Shown here: positions 1 through 6,977 of the stretch, in pieces
Layout of the letters: every line of letters begins with the position of its first letter
Numbering within the stretch: the first letter of the stretch is position 1
The notes under the pieces: generated by a model
Told to the model about the DNA's origin: nothing
The model's input: only the letters and a program-made list of their open reading frames with translations
The model's database searches: none
Origin: Planctomycetota bacterium
Lineage (GTDB): Bacteria; Planctomycetota; SZUA-567; JAKLDR01
DNA: 64,000 nucleotides
NCBI GenBank assembly: GCA_022703445.1
Contig: JAKLDR010000008.1
Coordinates: 23,832-87,831 of the forward strand
Direction of reading: 5' to 3'
Program-made: the position numbers and the translations under genes

Positions 1-480
1 CTCTTCGGTGCGCGCGCTGGTCAGAGCGGCGAGCCGGAGCCGCTCGACCTCCTCGGGCGGGAAGAGGTCGTTCCGGACCGACGACGGCTCCGGAGCGGTC
101 AGGGCTCCGGCCGGGGCCCGAGCCAGAGCGGCCAGCGGCGAGCCCGGCTCGGCTGAATCGCGGTCCCAGCCCTGCTGGGCGAGCAGCTCCTCCTCGAGCG
201 CGATGATCCGCTCGACCCCGGAGCCGACCAGGGCCAGCTTCTCTGTCACTCCGGCCTCGGAGGCCAAGCGGGAGAGGGTCTGGTCATCGAGCGCCCCGGC
301 GCCGTCCAGGAGGGGTTGGCTCAAGAGGAGTCTTTCGAGAGGGGACTCCCTGCCGGCTGCCTCCAGGAGGGCCTCAGAGCACGAGAGGCCCTTGGTCAGA
401 AGCGCACCCAGGCGGATGACCGTCCGCCTGGGCAGTCCCAGGGCCTTGAGGGCAGCCTCGCTGCGCACGCCTTCTATCAT
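1..480 (-). CDS. Uncharacterised protein, C-terminus beyond window edge
   Basis: An open frame of 160 codons starts at ATG 480 and runs off the left edge, so the C-terminus is unseen. The product begins MIEGVRSEAALKALGLPR and is rich in Leu, Ala and Glu with predicted helices; I recognise no family. A GTG at 483 is in frame and could also be the start. No Shine-Dalgarno precedes either codon. Instead a consensus promoter ends 8 nt before the ATG, so the transcript is probably leaderless, which supports this short start. The frame was checked by reading the reverse complement directly. Codon composition is as GC-rich as the neighbours. Confidence 0.6.
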   Translation of the reverse strand, partial: MIEGVRSEAALKALGLPRRTVIRLGALLTKGLSCSEALLEAAGRESPLERLLLSQPLLDGAGALDDQTLSRLASEAGVTEKLALVGSGVERIIALEEELLAQQGWDRDSAEPGSPLAALARAPAGALTAPEPSSVRNDLFPPEEVERLRLAALTSARTEE

Positions 481-482
481 CA

Positions 483-517
483 CGCCTATCTATAGGCGCT
501 GGCTGTCCCGATGTCAA
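483..517 (-). promoter_or_regulatory. Sigma-70 promoter with palindromic operator for the left-edge gene
   Basis: On the minus strand TTGACA (517-512) is followed by a 17 bp spacer and TATAGA (494-489), an almost ideal sigma-70 promoter. The -10 lies inside a perfect palindrome, CGCCTAT-N2-ATAGGCG (483-498). The expected +1 falls at about 482-481, one or two bases before ATG 480, so the message would have essentially no leader. The palindrome over the -10 is a likely repressor operator. The regulator is unknown. Confidence 0.65.
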
Positions 518-797
518 TGCACAAGCCTGCGTTGTGCCGGCCGCAGGCGGCTCCGATTCCCAGGTTGGGTTGTTAGTTCGTATAAGCATTGATCGGGATG
601 GGGTCGCAGCGCCTTGAAATTCAGTGGTCGGCACATCACGCCAAGCGGGAACCTCCGAGGCCTGCAAACCGCAGCGTTGATGCATGTGGCGCCAAGTGGC
701 GTTTTGTGGTTCAAGTGGGCCAAGCCCATTAGTTCCTGTTGTGCCCATTAACCCTCTGGAGCCTGGAATCCGGGCGACTGGGCAGAATGGATTCGTG
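518..797. other. Intergenic region without a supportable gene
   Basis: Two short minus-strand frames exist here (about 71 and 124 codons), but neither resembles a protein family nor has a ribosome-binding site. Small hairpin-capable sequences occur (for example GCGCCA-AG-TGGCGT followed by TTTTG near 690-706). Otherwise it only separates the promoter of the left-edge gene from that of the NYN gene. Confidence 0.4.
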
Positions 798-826
798 TTG
801 ACACCCGACCGCCCGAGAGCTAATAT
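798..826 (+). promoter_or_regulatory. Sigma-70 promoter of the NYN-domain gene
   Basis: TTGACA (798-803), a 17 bp spacer and TAATAT (821-826) match the housekeeping promoter consensus closely. Transcription would start near 833 and leave a leader of about 105 nt ahead of ATG 939. Confidence 0.65.
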
Positions 827-938
827 CCCCGTGTCACGGGACGAGACATAGACGGTGTTGAAACGGTGGGCCTGTGGGACCGACCGCGTGCGTCGGTGGT
901 ATACCGTTCATGGCACCGTATCTTGAGGAGGCACTGGG

Positions 939-1742
939 ATGGCACCTGAGAACGTTAGCAACAGCGTAAGCAAGCCCGAAAGAGTGGAGCGGCAGGAGAG
1001 GGTGTTCTTTATTCCTGGACGGCAGCGCGGACAGCGCGTTGGGCTTTTCGTCGACGTGCAGAACATGTTCTACTCGGCGAAACACCTCTACCAGGCCAAG
1101 ATCAATTACCGCAGACTGCTTGACGATTTGACCGCCGGCCGCCAGTTGGTTCGGGCCGTGGCCTACCTGGTGACCAAGCCGGAGGTTGACCAGACCGCGT
1201 TCGTCGACGCCCTGACCAGGCTCGGCTACGAGATCAAGGTCAAGTATCTCAAGATCCGGCCGGATGGCACCGCCAAGGGTGACTGGGCCATGGAACTGTC
1301 TCTGGATGTCATGGCCGTCGCTCCGCGACTGGACACCGTCATCCTGGTCACCGGGGATGGCGACTACGTGCCGCTGGTCGAGCGCCTTAAGGTCCTGGGC
1401 GTCCGCACCGAGGTGGTCGGGTTCCCGCAGAACACCGCCACGGAACTCATGAACGTGGCCCACGCCTTCGTGGCCATCGACGACGCCATGCTCTTCAAGG
1501 AGAAGAAGTTCGAGGCCGAGCTGGCGGCCCAGGCGGCCGGCAACACCGAAGGGTTCGCTCCCCGCGGCCGCGCCGCGGATTCCATCGCCGAGCGTTTTGC
1601 CGCTGGCGAGCACGCGTCCCCGGCCGCGCAGATGGGCGTCTGGGCGCCCGGCAACAACGAGGGCGACGGGAGCGCGCAGGTCGACGACGCCACTGCTGAG
1701 AGGCTGGCTTCCCAGCTCTGGGACCGCGAGCACAACAAGTAG
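939..1742 (+). CDS. NYN-domain protein (LabA/DUF88 family, PIN-like ribonuclease fold)
   Basis: The 267-residue product carries a NYN domain at about residues 30-190. It shows the first acidic motif GLFVDVQNMFYS, a central GDWAMELSLD and the VTGDGDYVPLVERLK motif, so the Asp residues expected to bind metal in this PIN-like fold are present. The family includes LabA and other predicted RNases; the RNA target cannot be told from sequence. The last 70 residues are Ala/Gly-rich and low complexity. Start ATG 939 is chosen because GAGGAGG lies 8 nt upstream. The gene is monocistronic, with its own sigma-70 promoter and a strong hairpin terminator. Confidence 0.85.
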   Translation: MAPENVSNSVSKPERVERQERVFFIPGRQRGQRVGLFVDVQNMFYSAKHLYQAKINYRRLLDDLTAGRQLVRAVAYLVTKPEVDQTAFVDALTRLGYEIKVKYLKIRPDGTAKGDWAMELSLDVMAVAPRLDTVILVTGDGDYVPLVERLKVLGVRTEVVGFPQNTATELMNVAHAFVAIDDAMLFKEKKFEAELAAQAAGNTEGFAPRGRAADSIAERFAAGEHASPAAQMGVWAPGNNEGDGSAQVDDATAERLASQLWDREHNK

Positions 1743-1766
1743 CCAAGTCCGATCCGGCCCAATTGC

Positions 1767-1800
1767 ACACGGCGCGCCATCATGGCGCGCCGTGTCATTT
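1767..1800 (+). terminator. Intrinsic terminator after the NYN gene
   Basis: Perfect 12 bp arms (1767-1778 and 1784-1795) flank a 5 nt loop and are followed by CATTTTGA. The stem is very GC-rich and the T-run short. It lies 24 nt past the stop codon. Confidence 0.75.
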
Positions 1801-1880
1801 TGACAGGCACTCCCGTGGCGTCTGCCGGAGAGGCCCGACGCCAACCCTCGCAAGACCGCGTGGTGTTCCCCGAAAAGCGC

Positions 1881-1896
1881 TGGCACGCGCCTTGCT
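1881..1896 (+). promoter_or_regulatory. Sigma-54 (-24/-12) promoter of the hsp20 cluster
   Basis: TGGCACGCGCCTTGCT matches the sigma-54 consensus TGGCACG-N4-TTGCW at every fixed base, with GG (1882-1883) and GC (1894-1895) exactly 10 bp apart. Transcription would start near 1907, about 50 nt before ATG 1960. No typical sigma-70 promoter is evident in this gap. A sigma-54 promoter requires an AAA+ enhancer-binding activator, which is not encoded in the window. Confidence 0.8.
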
Positions 1897-1959
1897 TTTT
1901 CCGGCTTTTGGGAAATGTTCCGGCTCCGATGCCGGTGATGGTTGCGAAAGGAGGCTGTC

Positions 1960-2349
1960 ATGGCTCTGTGGAATCTGGCTTGGGACTGGGATCCATGGGC
2001 GACGCTGCGGACCGCGGCCCGAACGCAGGCCTTCCCTCCGGTCAACGTCTACGAGTCCGGTGAGGCCTACGGGATCGAAGCAGAGGTGCCGGGCGTGGCC
2101 CCAGAGGATCTGGAACTGACCGTTGAGGGCAACGTGGTGACCATCGCGGGCCAGCGCCGGCCGGATGAGGTCCGCGGTGCCTTTCACCGCCGCGAACGTC
2201 TTGCCGGCCGGTTCGCGCGCAGCCTGCGATTCCCCGTGCAGCTGGACTCCAGCCACGTTGAGGCGCAGTGCGTGGACGGGATGCTCACCGCGCGGATCGC
2301 CAAGGCTCCGGAAGCCAGGGCCCGCCGCATTGCCGTCAAGTCGGTCTGA
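1960..2349 (+). CDS. Small heat-shock protein, Hsp20/alpha-crystallin family (1 of 3)
   Basis: The 129-residue product has an alpha-crystallin domain from about residue 25: PPVNVYESGEAYGIEAEVPG, the strand EDLELTVEGNVVTIAGQR, and the closing DGMLTARIAK with a basic tail. It is an ATP-independent holdase expected in the cytoplasm. Start ATG 1960 is preferred over the in-frame TTG at 1942 because AAAGGAGG (1947-1954) sits 5 nt before it, and the longer version would swallow this site. The N-terminal arm is short and Trp-rich (NLAWDWDPW). It is first in a three-gene hsp20 set transcribed from the sigma-54 promoter upstream. Confidence 0.9.
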   Translation: MALWNLAWDWDPWATLRTAARTQAFPPVNVYESGEAYGIEAEVPGVAPEDLELTVEGNVVTIAGQRRPDEVRGAFHRRERLAGRFARSLRFPVQLDSSHVEAQCVDGMLTARIAKAPEARARRIAVKSV

Positions 2350-2373
2350 GATGGTGCCGGAGGGAGGGACGCC

Positions 2374-2775
2374 ATGAACGAACAGGACAAGACCTCCATG
2401 GAGAGGAAAGAGGAACCGCGCCCGGCCGAACGTACCCGGGAGGAGATGGAGTTCGTGCCCGACGCGGACATCTACGAGACGGACAAGGAGTTGGTCCTGG
2501 TGGCGGACATGCCGGGCGTGGACCGGCAGAGCGTCGATGTGGACCTGTCGGCCGGCGTGCTCACCATCACCGGGCGCGCTCGGGACAGGAAACTGGAGGA
2601 TGGGTACGCCTGCACCGGGCGAGAGTTCCGCTCGGGGAACTTCTCCAGAAGCTTCACGCTCGGAGAGGAAATCGACTCATCCGCCATCGAAGCTTCAATG
2701 AGTCGCGGCGTGCTGCGGGTGCGGCTGCCCAAGGCCGTGCCGGCCAGCCGCAGGATCGCCGTCAAGGAAGGCTGA
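2374..2775 (+). CDS. Small heat-shock protein, Hsp20/alpha-crystallin family (2 of 3)
   Basis: This 133-residue Hsp20 protein has a charged Glu/Arg-rich N-terminus followed by the alpha-crystallin domain: PDADIYETDKELVLVADMPG, the SVDVDLSAGVLTITGRA strand and MSRGVLRVRLPKA. It starts at ATG 2374, 24 nt after the first gene, behind GGAGGGACGCC. It diverges strongly from its two neighbours in the N-terminal arm. Hetero-oligomers with the other two are plausible (inference), because sHsp paralogues from one operon often co-assemble. Confidence 0.9.
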   Translation: MNEQDKTSMERKEEPRPAERTREEMEFVPDADIYETDKELVLVADMPGVDRQSVDVDLSAGVLTITGRARDRKLEDGYACTGREFRSGNFSRSFTLGEEIDSSAIEASMSRGVLRVRLPKAVPASRRIAVKEG

Positions 2776-2798
2776 GAGCCGGGCGGAAAGGAGGACCC

Positions 2799-3284
2799 AT
2801 GAGCATGAACATGATTCCGCGGCGTCGGCGCGAGGAAGGGGCGGAGATCGGTCATCCCATCGACCTGTTCCGGCGGCAGATGGACCGGCTCTTCGATGAT
2901 TTCTGGGGAGAGACGGGTCTGATGAGCGGCCTGGCGGGCCCGGGGGCGGGCGGGACCTTCCTGCCGCGGGTTGATGTGACCGAGAACGAGAGCGAGGTCA
3001 CAGTGACGGCGGAGCTTCCCGGCTTGACCGACAAGGACGTGGAAGTGTCGCTGGCGCAGGGCAGGATGGTCCTGAGCGGCCAGAAGAAGTCCGAGCAGGA
3101 GCACAAGGACCGGTCGCTCCACATCGTCGAGCGCAGCTACGGCAGTTTCAAGCGTGTCATCGAACTGCCTTCGGCCGTGCAGGAGGACAAGGCCCAGGCC
3201 AGCTTCAGGAACGGCGTGCTGACCGTGAAGGTCCCCAAGGGCGCCGAGGTCAGGTCCAGGAAGATCCAGATCAGGGAAGGCTGA
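2799..3284 (+). CDS. Small heat-shock protein, Hsp20/alpha-crystallin family (3 of 3)
   Basis: The longest of the three (161 residues) is the most classical Hsp20. The N-terminal arm PIDLFRRQMDRLFDDFWGE resembles the substrate-binding arm of bacterial class A sHsps. The alpha-crystallin core runs from FLPRVDVTENESEVTVTAEL to FRNGVLTVKVPKG. The frame stays open far upstream, but ATG 2799 is the start because AAAGGAGG lies just before it and the protein family begins there. The C-terminus ends RKIQIREG without an obvious IXI motif beyond KIQI. The gene is followed by a strong hairpin. Confidence 0.92.
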   Translation: MSMNMIPRRRREEGAEIGHPIDLFRRQMDRLFDDFWGETGLMSGLAGPGAGGTFLPRVDVTENESEVTVTAELPGLTDKDVEVSLAQGRMVLSGQKKSEQEHKDRSLHIVERSYGSFKRVIELPSAVQEDKAQASFRNGVLTVKVPKGAEVRSRKIQIREG

Positions 3285-3305
3285 GCGCAGCGGGCACACA
3301 AGAAG

Positions 3306-3340
3306 CGGGCGCGGGAGATCGTCTCTCCCGCGCCCGTGCT
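3306..3340. terminator. Bidirectional hairpin between convergent operons
   Basis: Perfect 13 bp arms (3306-3318 and 3324-3336) surround a 5 nt loop. The hairpin lies between the plus-strand hsp20 operon (stop 3284) and the minus-strand sigma/anti-sigma/PA14 operon (stop 3366) and can serve both. T-tracts on either side are short. Confidence 0.7.
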
Positions 3341-3365
3341 TCCTGGCTGTGGTGTTGTTAGGGCT

Positions 3366-4157
3366 CTACTTCTTGCCGCCCTTGTCCTTCTCCGGACCGG
3401 TGATCAGATTGACGTCGACCTTCTCGGTTTTGGCGTCGGCCGGCTTGATGGACGGCTCGTAGTCCTTGAGATCCTCCTCGGTGTGGCTGAAGTGTGCCGC
3501 GGGGATGACCTGCTTGGGGATCTTCAGCGCGTCGCAGCTCCAGTAGAGCTTGGCCGGGTCGCGGTCGTCGTTGAGCAGGCTCTCGCCCTGGAAGTACTCG
3601 ACCACGATCTTGTGGGGTCCGGGGGTGAGCTTGACCTTGGCGATGCGGTGGGCGGTGGGATCGGCCTCCGCCGCGCAGGGCCGCCAGTCGTCGATCACCT
3701 TCTCGCCGTCGACGTACATCCGCGCGCCGTCATCGCAGAGCAGGTCGAAGGTCACCTCGACGCCCTCGGCCGGGACGACCACGCCCTTGACCTTGCCGTC
3801 GCCAGCGCCCTGGCCGGAGTTGCCCGGAGCCAGGTCGATGGAGCCGACCCAGCGGACGCTGAACCAGCCGCGGCGGATGAAGGAGTGGTTGACCAGGGGC
3901 TCGATGCGCGAGTACTTGTACTCGCGGAAGGTCCAGTTGATGGCGTCAACGGTGGGCTTGGCGCCCTCTTTCCAGTTGCCGTCCCACTCGATGGGATCCT
4001 TGAAGTAGTGGGCGACGAGCCCGGCGTCGCGCTTGACCGTCTGCCCTCCGTTGCCGTTGTTGCCATTGTTGCCGCCGTTGCCGTTGTTAGCATCACCGGC
4101 CATGGCCAGGGCACCGGCCAGGACCAGTCCCATCGCGACTGTCGCTATGCGCAGCAT
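3366..4157 (-). CDS. Secreted PA14-domain protein
   Basis: The 263-residue protein starts with a signal peptide (about 1-20, ending ALAMAGDA) followed by an Asn/Gly-rich spacer of about 17 residues. A PA14-type beta-barrel then runs from about residue 45 (GLVAHYFKD) through WFSVRWVGSIDLAPG, VTFDLLCDDGARMYVDGEKV and TPGPHKIVVEYFQG, the last three being the usual PA14 landmarks. PA14 domains bind carbohydrate or cell-surface ligands, so an extracytoplasmic role is expected. The ATG (4157) abuts the anti-sigma stop codon, so the genes are translationally coupled. This suggests the PA14 protein is either a regulon member or the sensor partner of the sigma system (inference). Confidence 0.8.
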   Translation of the reverse strand: MLRIATVAMGLVLAGALAMAGDANNGNGGNNGNNGNGGQTVKRDAGLVAHYFKDPIEWDGNWKEGAKPTVDAINWTFREYKYSRIEPLVNHSFIRRGWFSVRWVGSIDLAPGNSGQGAGDGKVKGVVVPAEGVEVTFDLLCDDGARMYVDGEKVIDDWRPCAAEADPTAHRIAKVKLTPGPHKIVVEYFQGESLLNDDRDPAKLYWSCDALKIPKQVIPAAHFSHTEEDLKDYEPSIKPADAKTEKVDVNLITGPEKDKGGKK

Positions 4158-4763
4158 TTACTTTCCCTCCTCAGGGAACGGGTCCACCACCAGCTCGGCG
4201 GGCTCTCCGGACCGGCCGGAGACCATGACCACGCCGCTGGACATGGGACGCATCTTGATCGGGAACGGGTCGACGATCAGTTCGTCGGCCGCGCCGGATT
4301 CACCACGGACCACCTTGACGCCCTCGGACATCGGCTGCCAGCAGAGCTGCACCGGGAAGGCGTCGACCACCAGTTCGTCGGGCTGGCCGGCCTGGCCGGG
4401 AAGCACGGTGACGCCGTCGTTCATGGCGCGCATCACCAGCTGGTGCCCGGAGCGGGCCGGACCCTGGGTGTGGCCCGGGCGGTTGTCCAGGAGCTGCCAG
4501 GCGAGGATCCCGCCGGCGGCCAGGACCGCCGCGGCGGCTGCCAGGCGCAGCCAGGGCAGCCGTGGCGCGGGTCGGACCGTGGCCGGAGCCGCGCTCCCGG
4601 CCCACTCGGCCAGAAGACCCATGGCCGAGCGCCGTTCGGCCAGAAGGCGCGAGCACGCCGCGCAGCCGTTCAGGTGATCCTCGACGCCGGCGCGCTCCTC
4701 AACGGTCGTCTCGCCGTCGAGATATCGGTCGAGGATGGTATCAACCCCTCTGCAGTCAATCAT
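4158..4763 (-). CDS. Transmembrane anti-sigma factor with zf-HC2 domain and triple C-terminal repeat
   Basis: The 201-residue product has an anti-sigma zinc-binding motif at H30-x3-C34-x2-C37 (HLNGCAAC), a single membrane helix at about 72-92, and an exported C-terminal part. That part consists of three tandem copies of an about 30-residue unit, MxxGVxVxxGxxGxxxELVVDPFP, at about 114-138, 145-168 and 174-197. I know no named domain with this pattern. ATG 4763 follows GGAAGG, while an in-frame GTG at 4787 is a weaker alternative. The gene lies 29 nt downstream of its sigma gene and immediately upstream of the PA14 gene, the usual order for a sigma/anti-sigma pair. Confidence 0.85.
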   Translation of the reverse strand: MIDCRGVDTILDRYLDGETTVEERAGVEDHLNGCAACSRLLAERRSAMGLLAEWAGSAAPATVRPAPRLPWLRLAAAAAVLAAGGILAWQLLDNRPGHTQGPARSGHQLVMRAMNDGVTVLPGQAGQPDELVVDAFPVQLCWQPMSEGVKVVRGESGAADELIVDPFPIKMRPMSSGVVMVSGRSGEPAELVVDPFPEEGK

Positions 4764-4792
4764 CGACACCTTCCTTTCCGTGCTCACTGCAA

Positions 4793-5356
4793 TCACTCCA
4801 TCCAGGGGCGCATCAGCTCGGCGAAACGCCCGCGCGCCCGATGGATCAGGTTGTTGACGTCCGAGACCGAAGTGCCCAGCGACTGGGCGATCTGCGCGTA
4901 GCTCAACCCCTCTATCTCGCGCAGCAGCAGGGCGGCGCGCTCGGGGCCGGGGAGCCTCCCGAGGGCCTCCTCCACCGCGGCGGCCCGTTCGCGACGACCC
5001 AGGGCTGCGTCCGGGGCGGCCTGCTGCCGCTCCCGACGCAGGCGCTCCAGGGGACGGGCTTCGGCCAGGACCTCGCCGCCCACCCGCCCGCGGCGGAGTT
5101 CGTCCAGGCAGAGGTTGGCCAGGATGCGGAAGAGGTACCGGCGCACGTCGTCGCTCGTCTCGGCGTACCGGCCGCGAGCCGAGTGCAGGCGCAGCAGCGC
5201 CTCCTGGAGCAACTCCTCGGCGCGGGAGTGGTCGGGAACCATGCCCGTGGCGAACTTGAACGCCCGGGGGCGCAGTTCCTGGCAGAGGCGCTCGAATGAT
5301 TCGTCGCCCGTCGCCGGCAAGTCGGCCTCCAGCAGGATGGTGCCCCAGTTGCCCAT
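4793..5356 (-). CDS. ECF-type RNA polymerase sigma factor
   Basis: The 187-residue protein has sigma region 2 (about residues 20-90, with FKFATGMVPDHSRAEELLQE and YLFRILANLCLDELRR) and region 4 (about 125-182, with LPGPERAALLLREIEGLSYA and an HTH ending NNLIHRARGRFAE). The longer in-frame start at 5407 is rejected because GGAGGG lies just before ATG 5356 and the family begins at that point. It would redirect RNA polymerase to envelope- or sugar-responsive genes and be held by the anti-sigma factor encoded next to it. Confidence 0.9.
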   Translation of the reverse strand: MGNWGTILLEADLPATGDESFERLCQELRPRAFKFATGMVPDHSRAEELLQEALLRLHSARGRYAETSDDVRRYLFRILANLCLDELRRGRVGGEVLAEARPLERLRRERQQAAPDAALGRRERAAAVEEALGRLPGPERAALLLREIEGLSYAQIAQSLGTSVSDVNNLIHRARGRFAELMRPWME

Positions 5357-5459
5357 TCCGACCCTCCGCAGGGCACAACGGGGCGGGGGGGCGGTCCTTT
5401 GACCCAAATCCCGGAAATGAGGATAGCTGACGGCCAGTCAGCCTGCAAGGGGCCGCAGC

Positions 5460-6818
5460 TCAGTAGTCGGAATCGCCTCCGGGTTTCTCCGGTCCGGGGT
5501 CTTTGGGCGCGGGGGGAGGTGGTGCGGGCACAGGGGGCGGAGGCGGCGCCGGAGTCGGTGCCGGTGCCGGAGGGGGGGCCAACTCGCCACCGCCAGGCAG
5601 CCTGAGCGACCTGATCAGCACCCCGTACTCGGCGGAGTGCTCGTAGTCGATCTCGATCTGCATTCCCGCCTTGACGAGCTTCATCAGCGCCGCGCGTTCT
5701 GGATCGGGCGCGCCGGCAGAGTTGAGCGGCATCCGTGCCGCCAGGACCTTGCCGGTCATGTACTGGTATCCGGCCGGGACCGCGGTCATCTCCAGCTCAA
5801 CGCTGCCCCGGCTCGCGTCGGCGCTCCGGACCCTGCCGACGATCCTCCCCTTCCGGGGGAACTGCGCGACCAGGTTGATCCAGGAGGCGCGGCGCGCCCC
5901 GCCGAGCAGGCACCAGCCAACCTGGACGGCATCTCCGGGCATCAGTTGCCGGAAGACCGAGCGGTCCACGAACTCGAAGTAGTAGGCCTCGGGAGTCTTG
6001 CCGCCGCTGCGCGCCTGGAGCTGCAGTTCGCGATCAGCGGGCTTGGCCGGGGCATCGCTGGCCACGGTGAACTCCTGGGCCGACGCGGAGGCCACGTAGC
6101 CGGCGTACTGGCCGGTGGCCGGTTCCTTGCCGAACTGCACCACTGCGCCGTTCCTCAGTTCGGGGAGCTTCATGCTGTCCAGGCTGACGCCGTCGTAGAA
6201 CACGGCGACCTTCCGGCCATCGCCGATCAGCAGCAGCACGGTGGTCCTGACCGGCACCCGTTTGGGAAGGGCCGCGGCGTACTTCCAGTTGCTGGCCGCG
6301 CACTTGAAGTCGGTGGCGGCCAGGTCGAACCTGAGCACCTGCCAACCGCCCGGCGGAAGGTCGCGGGCCGACGTTTCGTAATAGAGGTCGCCGAACTGGA
6401 AGAGTCCCAGGGCGATCTTCACCGGCGCGTCGCCAGGGTTGCAGACCGACACGGTCATGAAGCCGGTCTCGGCCGGCAACATCACGTTGCCGATGACCGC
6501 GCCGCTCTTGCCCATCTTGCCGCCTTCGGTGGACAGGCGCAGAAGGGTGTTGCCGGCCTTGTTCGGGTCGGGGACCTTGGCCAGCGTGCCCCTGTCCTCC
6601 CAGGCCGCCAGGCTCCAGCCTTCGCGGGCCTCCAGCCCCTCGGAGGCGGCCGGGTTGGCTGGGATCTTCTCCACTTTGGTATCGGTGGCCCTGATCAGAC
6701 CCTCGTCGAACAGGAAGTCGTCGTCCGGCCCGGTCCTGGGCGGAGCCTTCTCGCCGGCCGTGGCCGCCGGGAGTGCCGCGCACAGGGCCACGGCGAGCGG
6801 CAGGAGGCGCGTCAGCAT
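5460..6818 (-). CDS. Secreted protein of unknown function with proline-rich tail
   Basis: The 452-residue protein has a signal peptide (about 1-22, ending PAATAG). The following part of about 220 residues includes VSVCNPGDAPVKIALGLFQF and GGWQVLRFDLAATDF, which resemble a carbohydrate-binding jelly roll. Two beta-rich segments follow, with repeated GAVVQFGKE / GRIVGRVRSAD openings. The C-terminal 40 residues are Pro/Ala-rich and probably an extended or wall-spanning linker. The start at ATG 6818 is preferred over ATG 6824 because a -10-like TAAGGT ends 7 nt upstream, giving a leaderless message; no Shine-Dalgarno is present for either. I cannot assign a function. Confidence 0.65.
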   Translation of the reverse strand: MLTRLLPLAVALCAALPAATAGEKAPPRTGPDDDFLFDEGLIRATDTKVEKIPANPAASEGLEAREGWSLAAWEDRGTLAKVPDPNKAGNTLLRLSTEGGKMGKSGAVIGNVMLPAETGFMTVSVCNPGDAPVKIALGLFQFGDLYYETSARDLPPGGWQVLRFDLAATDFKCAASNWKYAAALPKRVPVRTTVLLLIGDGRKVAVFYDGVSLDSMKLPELRNGAVVQFGKEPATGQYAGYVASASAQEFTVASDAPAKPADRELQLQARSGGKTPEAYYFEFVDRSVFRQLMPGDAVQVGWCLLGGARRASWINLVAQFPRKGRIVGRVRSADASRGSVELEMTAVPAGYQYMTGKVLAARMPLNSAGAPDPERAALMKLVKAGMQIEIDYEHSAEYGVLIRSLRLPGGGELAPPPAPAPTPAPPPPPVPAPPPPAPKDPGPEKPGGDSDY

Positions 6819-6825
6819 GCCCATT

Positions 6826-6854
6826 ACCTTAGTCGGAAGTCACGGCGGATGCAA
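6826..6854 (-). promoter_or_regulatory. Probable leaderless promoter of the secreted protein gene
   Basis: On the minus strand TTGCAT (6854-6849), a 17 bp spacer and TAAGGT (6831-6826) precede ATG 6818 by 7 nt. The hexamers are imperfect but the spacing matches the other leaderless promoters in this window. Confidence 0.4.
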
Positions 6855-6977
6855 GCTCCGGGGTGCTCCGGCCAACGCTCGCCCATACTTGGGCGTATGC
6901 CGGTTACCGGAGGGCCCCGCAGCGGTTTACAGTCGACCAACGGCGCGGTTGCTGGTGCGCCAGGAGGATGATCCGCG

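Noticed and set aside
374..748. A 124-codon minus-strand frame near the left edge
   Set aside because: It overlaps the better-supported frame starting at 480 and its promoter, and has no ribosome site or family resemblance.
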